Below, piece by piece: positions 44,228-53,711 of a stretch of DNA of 64,000 nt. The notes beneath the pieces are model-generated. The model ran no database searches and was not told the origin of the DNA. It worked only from the letters and a program-made list of their open reading frames with translations. Within the stretch, counting starts at the first letter, position 1. Each line of letters opens with the position of its first letter. The DNA comes from Chersky-267 sp963744115 (GTDB lineage Bacteria > Chloroflexota > Limnocylindria > Limnocylindrales > CSP1-4), in NCBI GenBank assembly GCA_963744115.1, contig CAVUSI010000003.1, positions 1,116,001-1,180,000 on the forward strand. Direction: 5' to 3'. The position numbers and the translations under genes are program-made.

Positions 44228-45307
44228 ATGACGGCCACCGACCCGACCAAGGCGAAGGCGCCGGGCGCCGGCCTCGGAGCGGACCTCGGCCTGTCGGACG
44301 AGGACCTCCTGGGGATGTATCGGATGGTGGCCCTGGCCCGCGCCGTCGACGAGCGGATGTGGATCCTCAACCGCTCCGGGCGGATCCCGTTCGTCATCAG
44401 CGGCCAGGGCCACGAAGGGGCCCAGGTCGGGGTGACCTGGGCATTCCAGCGCGGGCACGACTGGATCGCCCCGTTCTACCGTTCGATCGCGATGTGCATG
44501 ACGTTCGGGATGAGCGCCCGCGACATCATGCTCGCCCAGTACGCCAAGGCCAGCGACCCGTCGTCCGGGGGTCGTCAGATGCCGGGCCACTACGGCGATC
44601 GCCGACACAACCTGCTGTCGGTCAGCTCACCGGTCGCCACCCAGATCCTGCACGCCGTCGGCATCGCCCTGGCGGCCAAGATCCGGGGGACCGGCCAGGT
44701 CGCGCTCACTGCGATGGGGGAGGGGTCGTCGAACCAGGGCGACGTCCACGAGGCCCTCAACTTCGCGGCCATCCATCGGCTGCCGTTCATCTTCCTGGTC
44801 GAGAACAACGGCTACGCGATCAGCGTCCCGGCCGCCATGGAGGTGTCCGTCCCGGACGTCGCGATGCGCGCGGCCGGCTACGGGATCCCGGGTGTCGTCG
44901 TCGATGGCGGCGACGTGCTCGCCTGCTACGCGGCCGCCCGGACCGCGGTCGCCCGTGCCCGGGCGGGCGACGGGCCGACCCTCATCGAGGCCAAGGTGAT
45001 CCGGCTCACCGGCCACTCGTCGGACGACCAGCAGACGAAGTACCGCTCGGAAGAGGAGCTGGCGGCCTCGAAGGGCCGCGACGCCCTCCCGCACTTCCGT
45101 GACCAGCTCCGGGCCGCCGGCGTGCTGACCGAGCCGATCGAGGCATCGCTCGCGGCGGAGATCGAGGCGATCGTCCACGACGCCACGGAGTTCGCCGAGG
45201 CCGAGCCCGATCCCGATCCGTCGACGGCGATGCGCTGGGTCTACGCCGAGGACTGGCCGGCCGAGACACCTCCCCCGTGGGGCTCCGGCGACGGGAGCCA
45301 CGACTGA
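44228..45307 (+). CDS. pdhA: 2-oxoacid dehydrogenase E1 alpha subunit (pyruvate/branched-chain type)
   Basis: 359 aa, ATG 44228. TPP-binding MGEGSSNQGDVHEALNFAAI (family GDGxxxxGxxxE...N) and FIFLVENNGYAISVP are present, together with the phosphorylation-loop region LTGHSSDDQQTKYRSEEEL. MPGHYGDRRHNLLSVSSPVA resembles branched-chain E1 alpha more than pyruvate E1 alpha, so substrate could be pyruvate or branched-chain 2-oxoacids. Its stop overlaps the E1 beta start (TGATG). Confidence 0.9.
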   Translation: MTATDPTKAKAPGAGLGADLGLSDEDLLGMYRMVALARAVDERMWILNRSGRIPFVISGQGHEGAQVGVTWAFQRGHDWIAPFYRSIAMCMTFGMSARDIMLAQYAKASDPSSGGRQMPGHYGDRRHNLLSVSSPVATQILHAVGIALAAKIRGTGQVALTAMGEGSSNQGDVHEALNFAAIHRLPFIFLVENNGYAISVPAAMEVSVPDVAMRAAGYGIPGVVVDGGDVLACYAAARTAVARARAGDGPTLIEAKVIRLTGHSSDDQQTKYRSEEELAASKGRDALPHFRDQLRAAGVLTEPIEASLAAEIEAIVHDATEFAEAEPDPDPSTAMRWVYAEDWPAETPPPWGSGDGSHD

Positions 45308-46290
45308 TGGCCCTGATGACGTTCATCGAGGCGATCCGGGACACGCTCGCCCTCGAGATGCGTCGCGACGAGGGGGTCATCGTCCTGGGCGAGGACGTCG
45401 GCCGGAAGGGCGGCGTATTCCTGGCGACCGACGGGCTGTGGGCCGAGTTCGGTGACGACCGGGTCATCGACACGCCGTTGACCGAGTCGATGATCGTCGG
45501 CGCCTCGATCGGCGCAGCCGTCAACGGTCTGCGACCGGTCGCCGAGATCCAGTTCGCCGACTTCATCCATCCGGCGTTCAACCAGATCGTGTCCGAGGCG
45601 GCCCGGATGCGCTATCGGTCGAACAACACGGTCGGCGTGCCGCTGACGATCCGGGCGCCCTACGGCGGCGGCGTCCACGGGGCGCTTTACCACTCGCAAT
45701 CCGTGGAGGCCTTCTTCACCCACGTCCCGGGGCTCAAGGTGGTCGTCCCGTCGACCCCGCACGACGCTCGCGGCCTGCTCCGGAGCGCGATCCGCGACGA
45801 TGACCCCGTCCTGTTCTTCGAGCACAAGAAGATGTACCGCTCGGTCCGCGGCGAGGTCCCGGACGGGGAGTTCGTGGTGCCGCTCGGTCGTGCCCGGGTG
45901 ACCCACCCCGGCTCGCAGGTCACGGTCATCGCGTACGGGCTGATGGCGCACTACGCGCTCGAGGCGGCGGATCGGGTCGCGGATGAGGGGATCAGCGTCG
46001 AGGTGGTCGACCTGCGCACCCTCCGGCCGCTCGACAAGGACACGGTCCTCACGTCGGTGCGCAAGACCGGCAAGTGCCTGATCACGTATGAGGACAACCG
46101 CTTCGGCGGGTACGGCGCCGAGGTGGCGGCGATCGTCGCCGAGGAGGCCTTCGACTATCTCGACGGGCCGGTCACCAGGATCGCCGGACCGGACGTCCCG
46201 GGCGTCCCGTACAACCACGTCCTGGAGGACTGGTTCATGGTCGACCCGGAGAAGATCGCCGCGGGGATCCGCAAGCTGGCGGCCTACTGA
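45307..46290 (+). CDS. pdhB: 2-oxoacid dehydrogenase E1 beta subunit
   Basis: 327 aa, ATG sharing a base with the E1 alpha stop. Shows ALMTFIEAIRDTLALEMRRD, EDVGRKGGVFLATDGL, DTPLTESMIVGASIGAAVNG LRPVAEIQFADF (split) and GGGVHGALYHSQSVEAFFTH, all typical. The C-terminal transketolase-like half contains TVIAYGLMAHYALEAADRV and RIAGPDVPGVPYNHVLEDWF. Forms the alpha2beta2 E1 heterotetramer. Its last seven bases overlap the end of the opposite-strand cyclase gene. Confidence 0.94.
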   Translation: MALMTFIEAIRDTLALEMRRDEGVIVLGEDVGRKGGVFLATDGLWAEFGDDRVIDTPLTESMIVGASIGAAVNGLRPVAEIQFADFIHPAFNQIVSEAARMRYRSNNTVGVPLTIRAPYGGGVHGALYHSQSVEAFFTHVPGLKVVVPSTPHDARGLLRSAIRDDDPVLFFEHKKMYRSVRGEVPDGEFVVPLGRARVTHPGSQVTVIAYGLMAHYALEAADRVADEGISVEVVDLRTLRPLDKDTVLTSVRKTGKCLITYEDNRFGGYGAEVAAIVAEEAFDYLDGPVTRIAGPDVPGVPYNHVLEDWFMVDPEKIAAGIRKLAAY

Positions 46291-48968
46291 GCGCCGTCGA
46301 CCTGATCGGCCACCGCGATGATGAGATCGATCGCGTCCTGGAGACCCATCCGCGAGCCGCGCTCGAGCGCGGTCGTGAGCGCTGCCGGACCCAGCACCCC
46401 GGTGGCTCGGGCCAGCGGGTCCTGAGACCGGATCATCCGGTCGAGACCCGCCGGGGGACGGACGCCATAGCGCTCGCACAGTGCCTCGAACGCTCCGATG
46501 ACCACGGCGCCCTCCTCCGCATACCCGGAGTCGATCGCGAGGATCGCCGCGACCTGGAGGCTGACCGTCGCCGAGGTCACGTCGCGGAGCGCCACCACCT
46601 GGACCAGGGCGCGGACCGTCCAGCGGAATGCTTCGCGGAGATCTCCGATCGCGAGGTTGGCCCAGCTGATGCTCCCCATCGCCATGCCGCGATAGGGTTC
46701 GTCGCCGAGCTCCTCGAGCCGGATCAGCGCGGCTTCGAAGATCTCGAGCGCTGCCTGAGGCGCCCCGCGCGCCATCAGCACCGTCCCGCGCGCCCACTCG
46801 ATCCGAGCGAGGCCTCGCCGATCGTCCAGCTCCTGGTAGACGGTCGCCGCCTGAAGCATGGTGGTCATCGCTGAGGCGCCGTCGCCCTCGATGAACTGGG
46901 TGTGCGCGATATTGAACAGCGCATCCGCCTCGGCCGGCCGATCGGACAGCCTGCGCGCGAGGCCCAGCTGGTCCTCGTAATAGCGGCGGGCGGTCGCGGA
47001 ATCGGCCTGCCAGTAGGCGACCCCGCCCGCTGCGGCGAGGGCAGCCAGCCGTTCGCGCGTCGGCGCCTCGGCGCCGGGCACGGCGAGGGCCGCGTCCATC
47101 AGGTCGTGACCCTCCGCCAGATGGCCGTCGATCTGCCAGAACCGCCAGAGCGCGGCGCCGAATCTCAGGGCCGTCGGCGCATCGCCTGCCTGGATCGACC
47201 AGCGCATGGCCGAGCGGAGGTTCGCGTCGTCGATCGCAAGGCGGTCGAGCCACATTCCCTGCGACGCCGCCAGGTCCGGCACGGCCTCCTCGGCCAGCGC
47301 GAGATAGGCCAGGGCATGCCGTCGGCGCGCATCGGACTCCTCGCCGGACGCCGCGAGCTCGGTGAGGGCGAACGACTGGATCGTCCGGAGGAGTCCGAAC
47401 CGGACGCCCAGCCCTCGACCGGGCACCGACCGACCCGTCGCCAGGCTCTGGTCGACGAGCGCGACGAGGTCGTCGACGAGTGCGTCGGTCGCCTCCCCGC
47501 TCGTCGCGGCGACGGCCGGGACCTGGTCGAGGTCGAACCCACCCTCGAACACCGCGAGCCGGCGCAGGAGGCGCTGCTGCCGAGCCGGCAGGAGATCGTG
47601 GCTCCAGCGGATCGCGCCATCGAGGGTGCGTTGACGGCCGGGCGCGTCCCGTGGGGCCGTCCCGGGGAGGGGGAGGTGGGCGGCGAGCCGATCGCGGATC
47701 GCTCCGAGGGGGAGCAGGGCGATCCGGGCTGCGGCGAGCTCGATCCCGAGCGGAAGCCCGTCGAGCAGGTCGCAGATCTCGCGCACCGTCGCGGCCTCAT
47801 CCCCGGGCTCCCATCCAGGACGAACCGCTCGGGCGCGTTCCACGAACAAGCGGTCCGACGCGACGCCACCGCCGTCCGCTCGCCCGACGGCGGGCCCGTC
47901 GAACGGTTCGTCCTCACTGAGCGACCGGACGGGATAGTCCTGTTCACCGGCGATGTGGAGGGGCGCGCGACTGGTGACGACGATCCGCGTGCCCGGTGAG
48001 GCGCGGAGGATGGTCGACACGTCAGTGGCCCCTTCGAGCAGGTGCTCGAAGTTGTCGAGCACGAGGAGAGGGGATCGTTCCGCCAGGAAGCGCGGCAAGG
48101 CGTCGGCGGCCGGCCGGTCTGGACCGTCGAACAGGCCGAGCGTTCGGGCGATCGTCGACGCGATCTGCGCCGGGTCGTCGACCGTGTCCAGTGCGACGAA
48201 CCAGGCGCCGTCCTGGGTGCGGACGGATCTGCGCCGAGCGAGCTCGATCGCCAGGCTCGTCTTGCCGATGCCGCCGGGTCCGGTCAGGGTCACCAGCCGG
48301 CTCGTGTCGAACAGCCGATCGAGCTCGTCGAGGTCGGTCTGCCGGCCGATGAAGCTCGTCAACCGAATGGGCAGATTGCCGTCGGTCGGACTCGACGTCC
48401 GGAGGGGTGGGAAGTCCGTCCGTAGACCAGGGACGTCGAGCTGATAGAGCTGCTCGGGATCGGGAACGTCCTTGAGAGCGTGCCGGCCGAGATCCCGAAC
48501 CACCACGCCCGAGGGCAGCCGCCACGCGGTGAGTGCCCGGGTCGCCTCGGACAGGACGATCTGCCCTCCGTGAGCCGCCGCGGAGATCCGGGCGGCCCGA
48601 TTGACGTCGAACCCACCGTAGTCATCGCCTGCGAGATGGGCTTCGCCCGTGTGGAGGCCCATCCGCACCCGGACGTCGACGTCGGCCGGCCAGTCGTGCC
48701 CGGCGAGGGCACGCTGGGCCTCGACCGCCGCATCGACGGCCGCGCCGGCCTCCGGAAAGGCGCCGAACACCGCGTCGCCCTCGGTCCGCACGCAGACCCC
48801 GCCATTCGCGTCGATCGCGGCCCGGATCAACCCGAGGTGGGTGCCGTTGAGCGCATCCCACCGATCGCCGAGCGTCCGAGCGAGCGCCATCGAGCCCTCG
48901 ACGTCGGTCCGCAGGAACGTGACCGTCCCGATGGGGAGCGTCAGGGCATCGACGGGTCGCCCGCTCAT
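46284..48968 (-). CDS. Class III nucleotide cyclase domain fused to AAA/NB-ARC-like ATPase and TPR-like region
   Basis: 894 aa. Residues ~10-165 are a class III cyclase: GTVTFLRTDVEGSMALARTL (metal-binding Asp), RTEGDAVFGAFPEAGAAVDA (second metal Asp) and DYGGFDVNRAARISAAAHGG. Next is a P-loop ATPase with LTGPGGIGKTSLAIELARRR and LLVLDNFEHLLEGA, and then ~450 residues of helical repeats. This layout is a common signalling protein type in actinobacteria and Chloroflexota; no DNA-binding domain is visible. It may make cAMP (or cGMP) under control of the ATPase. The next gene on the same strand has a cyclic-nucleotide-binding domain. Confidence 0.87.
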   Translation of the reverse strand: MSGRPVDALTLPIGTVTFLRTDVEGSMALARTLGDRWDALNGTHLGLIRAAIDANGGVCVRTEGDAVFGAFPEAGAAVDAAVEAQRALAGHDWPADVDVRVRMGLHTGEAHLAGDDYGGFDVNRAARISAAAHGGQIVLSEATRALTAWRLPSGVVVRDLGRHALKDVPDPEQLYQLDVPGLRTDFPPLRTSSPTDGNLPIRLTSFIGRQTDLDELDRLFDTSRLVTLTGPGGIGKTSLAIELARRRSVRTQDGAWFVALDTVDDPAQIASTIARTLGLFDGPDRPAADALPRFLAERSPLLVLDNFEHLLEGATDVSTILRASPGTRIVVTSRAPLHIAGEQDYPVRSLSEDEPFDGPAVGRADGGGVASDRLFVERARAVRPGWEPGDEAATVREICDLLDGLPLGIELAAARIALLPLGAIRDRLAAHLPLPGTAPRDAPGRQRTLDGAIRWSHDLLPARQQRLLRRLAVFEGGFDLDQVPAVAATSGEATDALVDDLVALVDQSLATGRSVPGRGLGVRFGLLRTIQSFALTELAASGEESDARRRHALAYLALAEEAVPDLAASQGMWLDRLAIDDANLRSAMRWSIQAGDAPTALRFGAALWRFWQIDGHLAEGHDLMDAALAVPGAEAPTRERLAALAAAGGVAYWQADSATARRYYEDQLGLARRLSDRPAEADALFNIAHTQFIEGDGASAMTTMLQAATVYQELDDRRGLARIEWARGTVLMARGAPQAALEIFEAALIRLEELGDEPYRGMAMGSISWANLAIGDLREAFRWTVRALVQVVALRDVTSATVSLQVAAILAIDSGYAEEGAVVIGAFEALCERYGVRPPAGLDRMIRSQDPLARATGVLGPAALTTALERGSRMGLQDAIDLIIAVADQVDGAQ

Positions 48969-48977
48969 CGCCCGAGG

Positions 48978-51818
48978 CTACTGCGTGCCGAGGCGCTCGG
49001 CGAGCGTGGCCAGCATGGCCATCGCGGCCTCGGGTCGTTCGCGGAGGATGGCCTTGAGGCCGATGCCGCTGATGACGAGCCCCCGAACGGCCGGTGGGTC
49101 GGCGACGACGGTGGCCGCGCGCGGCCGCTCGCGGAGGACGGCCAGCTCGCCGATGTGATCGCCAGGGCCGTAGGAGCGGATGACCGTGCCGTCCGCGCGC
49201 ACGACGCGTACCGTCCCGTCGATGATGACGACGAGCTCGTCGTCAGGATCCCCCTCGCGGACGATGGCTTCGCCCGCCGGATACAGGTGCTCGGATGCGC
49301 CGGCGGCGATCCGCTGCAGGTCCTCGGGCTCCAGTCGGCCGAACAGGGGCACGCGGCGGAGGAGCAGCATCCGCTCGATCCCGTCGAGCGTGCCGGTGGT
49401 ATCGGGCATCGGATCACCTCGTTCCGCGAGCACCGTCGCGGCCAGCCGGCCGACCCACGGGTCCGGATCGCCGGCGAGGACGCGTAGCGTCTCGACTGTA
49501 TCGGACGGGCGTCCCTCCGGTTCGCCCTCGAGGAGATCCACCACCGCTTTGGCGAGTCGTCGGTCGCCCATCGTGTCGAGCGCCTCGATCGCGACGGCGC
49601 GCGTCTCGGGGTCGTCCGACCTGAGCGAACGCTCGACGAGGGCCGCGTCATCGGGGGCGCTCAGGATCGCCAGGACGTGGGCCAGTCGACGCTCGATCCG
49701 CGCCTCGCGAGCTCCGAGGACGAAGCGAAGGAACCCGAGCACCTCGCCGTCGGTGGCACCCGACAGGCTGTCGTTCTGGCGACGGGCGGTGAGCGCCAGG
49801 TCGACCTGGCCGAGCGCCCAGCCGACGAGCTCCGAGTGCGCCTCGACACCGTGATACTCGAGCGCCACGAGGGCCGCTTCCTGGGCGCGCTCCGATCCGT
49901 TCGCCAGCGCGTCGAGGGCCCGTTCCCGGCCCGGCGCCCCTCGAGCGCCGAGCCCGCGCGCGGCCGCGATGCGAACGGATGACGCCGGATCGTCGAGACC
50001 CACCACGAGGATCGGCAGCGGGTCGAGGACCCCGCTGTTCTTCGACAGCGCTGCGTCGATCGCCGCGGCGCGGACGTCGGCGAGGGGATCGGCCAGGCCG
50101 CGATCGACCCACGCCCGGCACGCGTCGGGAGGTGTCGCCGTCGAGCGCGCGACGATCGCCAGCGCCGCGATCCGATCGGTCGCGCTCTCGCTCGTCGCGA
50201 GCGCCGCGAGGATCGACCCGGACCGGATGGGATCGCCCGCCCGTTCGAGCGCCAGGGCCGCCTCGGCCCGCAGCCGAGGGTCGTCGCCGGCAGCCAGCTG
50301 TGCGATGTGCGCCTCGTCGATCGGTCGCCCCAGCGAGTCGAGCGCCCGGCTCGCCGCGAGCCGGACGCCGGGATCCGGATCGCGCAGCGCGCCCGTCAGC
50401 CGATCGCTCGCCTCGGTCGCACCGAGCCGTCCGAGGAGCTCCGCGGACAGCTGGCGAACCCCGGGGTTCGGCTCGGACAGGCCGGCGACCAGGGTCGCCA
50501 CCACCTCCGGGTCGTGCGTCAGGGTCACGAGGCCCGGTCCACCCTCCAGGAGCTGCTCCGCCAGCCCGTCGCGAAGGGTCCGCACCAGGCTCGCGGCATA
50601 GGCCCGGCGGATGCGGAGCACGACCGCGAGGACGGCCACCGCGGCGACGGCGCCCATCACGAAGGTCGCGGTCTGGTCCAGGAACGTCCCCGCGGCGAGG
50701 AGGAGCAGGCCGGCCAGGCTGATGCCGACCTGGCCGGGCACGCCGTCCATGAACGCCAGGACCTGGGCGCGCCGCTCGCCCGGCACGACGTTGTAGAACG
50801 CGCTCCAGGCGGCGTTCGACAGACCGCGCTGGGTCACCTGCTGGGCGAACCGGAAGCCGACCGCTGTCGCGAGCGTGAACCGCACCAGCCAGACGCCGAA
50901 ACCGGCCACGTAGACCACGGGGAGGGCGAGGACGACGACCGCGATCCCGAACCGCGCGTACAGGCGATTCGCGAGGGCCAGGGCGACGACGAAGGAGAGG
51001 ACGGTCACCGCGGCCGACAGCAACCCGAGGGCCGTCGCGAGATCGGCCTCGGACGGGAACGCCGCCCTCATCGCCCGTAGGAACGGGTACGACACGGAGA
51101 ACAGGAGGACCGCGAACAGGACATAGGCGACCGCGACCAGGCGCATCAGCGAGGATCCGCTGACGTAGTCGGCACCGACCCGCAGCTCACGGACGATCGA
51201 CGACGTCGGTGAGCGCTTCCGGCTCGTCTTGCCGGATCGGCTGACATCGGCGGTCAGGACCGCGGCGATCGCGAGCAGGCCCGCCTGGACGAGGACGAGG
51301 TCGTCGGCGCTCGCGATCTGGGCGATCGGGCCGGCCACGAGCATCCCGGCAGCCCCGCCGAGGATCGCGGCGCTGGCGAGCAGCGGGAAGAGGCGCTTCG
51401 CCTGGCGCGCGTCGAACACCCAGCCCGCCAGCGCCCAGATCAGCGTCGCGATGAGCGCCCCGGCGACGTACACGGTCAGCCACATCAGCGGCAGGATGGA
51501 CGCCGCGCCGCTCACCAGGACGACCCGCTCGGCGACCAGGACGGCGGCGACGACCAGGAAGATCGCCACGAACAGGGGACGCCGCCGGAGCCGCCCGACC
51601 GCGGCGCCGAACGCCAGCGCCGCCACCAGGCTCAGCATCCCGAGGACGACGTACAGGTACGGCAGGGCGGCGGCACCCAGCTGACCGAGGACCAGCGTAT
51701 CGGCACCGATCTCACCCACGCCCCGGGCCGCCTCGATGGTCGCGAACAGAATGGCCATCCGTCCGACGAGCCGCGCCTCGTCGGGCCGGACGGCCAGCAG
51801 GCGACCGAAGCCGGTCAC
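48978..51818 (-). CDS. Transporter-like membrane protein with HEAT repeats and cyclic-nucleotide-binding domain
   Basis: About 946 aa from GTG 51818. Residues ~1-410 have about 11-12 hydrophobic helices resembling MFS / ATP:ADP translocase-like carriers (GADTLVLGQLGAAALPYLYV at the first loop). Residues ~430-800 are HEAT-like repeats (VRQLSAELLGRLGATEASDR LTGALRDPDPGVRLAASRAL, split). The last ~110 residues form a cNMP-binding domain (EAIVREGDPDDELVVIIDGT), whose phosphate cassette reads GELAVLRERPRAATVVA with the key Glu and Arg kept. Located just upstream of the cyclase gene on the same strand, suggesting a cyclic-nucleotide circuit. Substrate unknown; the start is uncertain. Confidence 0.75.
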   Translation of the reverse strand: MTGFGRLLAVRPDEARLVGRMAILFATIEAARGVGEIGADTLVLGQLGAAALPYLYVVLGMLSLVAALAFGAAVGRLRRRPLFVAIFLVVAAVLVAERVVLVSGAASILPLMWLTVYVAGALIATLIWALAGWVFDARQAKRLFPLLASAAILGGAAGMLVAGPIAQIASADDLVLVQAGLLAIAAVLTADVSRSGKTSRKRSPTSSIVRELRVGADYVSGSSLMRLVAVAYVLFAVLLFSVSYPFLRAMRAAFPSEADLATALGLLSAAVTVLSFVVALALANRLYARFGIAVVVLALPVVYVAGFGVWLVRFTLATAVGFRFAQQVTQRGLSNAAWSAFYNVVPGERRAQVLAFMDGVPGQVGISLAGLLLLAAGTFLDQTATFVMGAVAAVAVLAVVLRIRRAYAASLVRTLRDGLAEQLLEGGPGLVTLTHDPEVVATLVAGLSEPNPGVRQLSAELLGRLGATEASDRLTGALRDPDPGVRLAASRALDSLGRPIDEAHIAQLAAGDDPRLRAEAALALERAGDPIRSGSILAALATSESATDRIAALAIVARSTATPPDACRAWVDRGLADPLADVRAAAIDAALSKNSGVLDPLPILVVGLDDPASSVRIAAARGLGARGAPGRERALDALANGSERAQEAALVALEYHGVEAHSELVGWALGQVDLALTARRQNDSLSGATDGEVLGFLRFVLGAREARIERRLAHVLAILSAPDDAALVERSLRSDDPETRAVAIEALDTMGDRRLAKAVVDLLEGEPEGRPSDTVETLRVLAGDPDPWVGRLAATVLAERGDPMPDTTGTLDGIERMLLLRRVPLFGRLEPEDLQRIAAGASEHLYPAGEAIVREGDPDDELVVIIDGTVRVVRADGTVIRSYGPGDHIGELAVLRERPRAATVVADPPAVRGLVISGIGLKAILRERPEAAMAMLATLAERLGTQ

Positions 51819-52048
51819 GATCGCGTCGCCCCGGCGATGACTCCCAGTCGACAGCGCGTCATCGCCGCATGGTACGCAGCACGGTGGGCGGGGCGCCGGG
51901 CCCGGCGCCCGGCACGACCCGGCCGCAAGATGTCGTGCGCGCCGCTGGCCCGGATGGGCGACACTACGAACGACCGACGGGCTCGGTGCGACCATCGACG
52001 AACAAGCGGCAGCTCGAACACGCCAGCCCGCTGAGGAGGAACGGACCT

Positions 52049-53590
52049 GTGGCCAAGGTGACGATGCCCCAGCTCGGTGAGAGCGTTGCCGAGGGGACGA
52101 TCGGGAAGTGGCTCAAGCAGCCGGGCGACCACGTCGCCAAGTTCGAGCCCCTGCTCGAGGTCATCACGGACAAGGTCAACGCCGAGGTCCCGTCCCCGTT
52201 CGAAGGTACGCTCACGCAGATCCTCGTCGAGGAAGGCGCCACGGTCCCGAACAACGCCGAGATCGCGATCATCGAGACCGCCGATGCACCTGCCGCATCG
52301 GCACCGGCGGGGTCGGAAGCCGCGCCATCGGCCGCGACGGCACCGGCCGCCGCGCCAGCGGCCGCGACGGCACCGTCCTCGACCGGACCGGCCGGCGCCG
52401 CCGACGGGACCAGCGCCGCTGTCGGGACCGGCGGTCCGGCGCACGCGTCGACGAGCCCCTCGGACGGAGCCGGCTCGGCCCACGGCCCGGCCGGCTCCGA
52501 CGAACGTCCCACCGACCCTGCCCCGACGGCCGTCCCCATGGCGGCCTCCGCGGCGCCAGTCGTCGGCGACCCGGACGCCCGGATGACCCCGGCCGTGCGA
52601 CGACTCCTTCGCGAGCACGGGCTGACCGCCGGCCAGATCGTCGGGACCGGCGGCGGGGGTCGGATCACCCGCGAGGATGTCATCGACCATGTCGAAGCCG
52701 TCCGGACCGGTCGGCCGGTCGGCGCGCAGTCCACGAGCGTTGCGGCCCGACCCTCGTCGGCCTCGGGCGGCGCCGACGACGCGCCGACCTCCGCCGGCGG
52801 GGCGATCGCGCCGGCGCCGGCCTCGGCGTCCGCTCGGCAGCCGGCAGCCGCGCCGACCTCCTCGGTCGTCTTCCCGGAGGGGGCCGACGAGGTCCTCGTC
52901 CCGATGACCCAGATGCGCAAGGGGATCGCGGCCCAGATGACCAGGTCGCTGAGCGTCCCCCACGCCTACGTCTCGATGGAGGTCGACGCGGCGTCCCTCG
53001 TCCGCCTGCGGGAGTCGGCCAAGCGCGACTTCCAGGCGCGCGAGGGCCTGTCGCTGAGCTATGTCCCGTTCGTCGTCAAGGCGAGCGCCGAGGCGCTTCG
53101 TCGCCATCCCGAGTTCAACGCCCATTGGACCGAGGCCGGGCTGCTCGCCAAGCGCCGGATCAACGTCGGGGTGGCGGTCGCAGTCGACGACGGCTTGATC
53201 GTGCCGGTCATCCGCGACGTCGACGGCCTGTCGATCGCCGGTCTCAATCGCGCCATCGCGGATGTGGCCGCCAGGGCCCGGGCGAACCGGCTCCGGCTGG
53301 ACGACTTCGGCGGCGGCACGTTCACGATCGACAACACCGGCTGGCTCGGATCGAACATGACCATGCCGATCATCAACGTGCCCGAGGTCGGCATCCTGAC
53401 GATGGAGGCGATCACCAAGCGCGCCGTCGTGGTCGAATCGCCGACCGGCGACTCGATCGCGATCCGCCCGATCATGAACATGGTCCTCGGCCTCGACCAT
53501 CGCGCCAACGACGGAGCCGGGGGTGCGGCATTCCTCCGGACGATCAAGGCCTGGCTGGAGGCCGTCGGGCCCGACACGGCGCTGTTCTGA
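52049..53590 (+). CDS. pdhC: Dihydrolipoamide acyltransferase (E2)
   Basis: 513 aa, GTG 52049 with GAGGAGGA 8 bases ahead. Lipoyl domain (MPQLGESVAEGTIGKWLKQP; lipoyl Lys in EVITDKVNAEV), a long Ala/Pro/Ser/Thr-rich linker, a peripheral-subunit-binding domain (TPAVRRLLREHGLTAGQIVG), a second Ala-rich linker and the catalytic acyltransferase ending in VLGLDHRANDGAGGAAFLRT (His and Asp of the active site). One lipoyl domain only. It supplies the E2 core for the E1/E3 genes at 42.7-46.3 kb, but is separated from them by two opposite-strand genes. Confidence 0.95.
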   Translation: MAKVTMPQLGESVAEGTIGKWLKQPGDHVAKFEPLLEVITDKVNAEVPSPFEGTLTQILVEEGATVPNNAEIAIIETADAPAASAPAGSEAAPSAATAPAAAPAAATAPSSTGPAGAADGTSAAVGTGGPAHASTSPSDGAGSAHGPAGSDERPTDPAPTAVPMAASAAPVVGDPDARMTPAVRRLLREHGLTAGQIVGTGGGGRITREDVIDHVEAVRTGRPVGAQSTSVAARPSSASGGADDAPTSAGGAIAPAPASASARQPAAAPTSSVVFPEGADEVLVPMTQMRKGIAAQMTRSLSVPHAYVSMEVDAASLVRLRESAKRDFQAREGLSLSYVPFVVKASAEALRRHPEFNAHWTEAGLLAKRRINVGVAVAVDDGLIVPVIRDVDGLSIAGLNRAIADVAARARANRLRLDDFGGGTFTIDNTGWLGSNMTMPIINVPEVGILTMEAITKRAVVVESPTGDSIAIRPIMNMVLGLDHRANDGAGGAAFLRTIKAWLEAVGPDTALF

Positions 53591-53603
53591 GCCGGGGACG
53601 CGC

Positions 53604-53672
53604 GACGATCCGGAACCGCAGGACGATCCGGAACCGCAGGACGATCCGGACCTGCCGGACGATCCGGCGGCG
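53604..53672. repeat. 18-bp tandem repeat between E2 and SDR genes
   Basis: The unit GACGATCCGGAACCGCAG starts at 53604, 53622, 53640 and 53658; the last two copies are diverged. In the frame of the next gene it would read (DDPEPQ)n, but no start codon lies between the repeat and GTG 53712, so it is probably untranslated. Confidence 0.85.
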
Positions 53673-53711
53673 CGCCACGAGCCCGGCGCAGCAGGTCGAG
53701 CGAGGGGGCCC

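Noticed and set aside
53590..53711. DDPEPQ repeat as N terminus of the SDR protein
   Set aside because: No start codon lies between the repeat and GTG 53712, and translation would have to begin inside the E2 gene in another frame.
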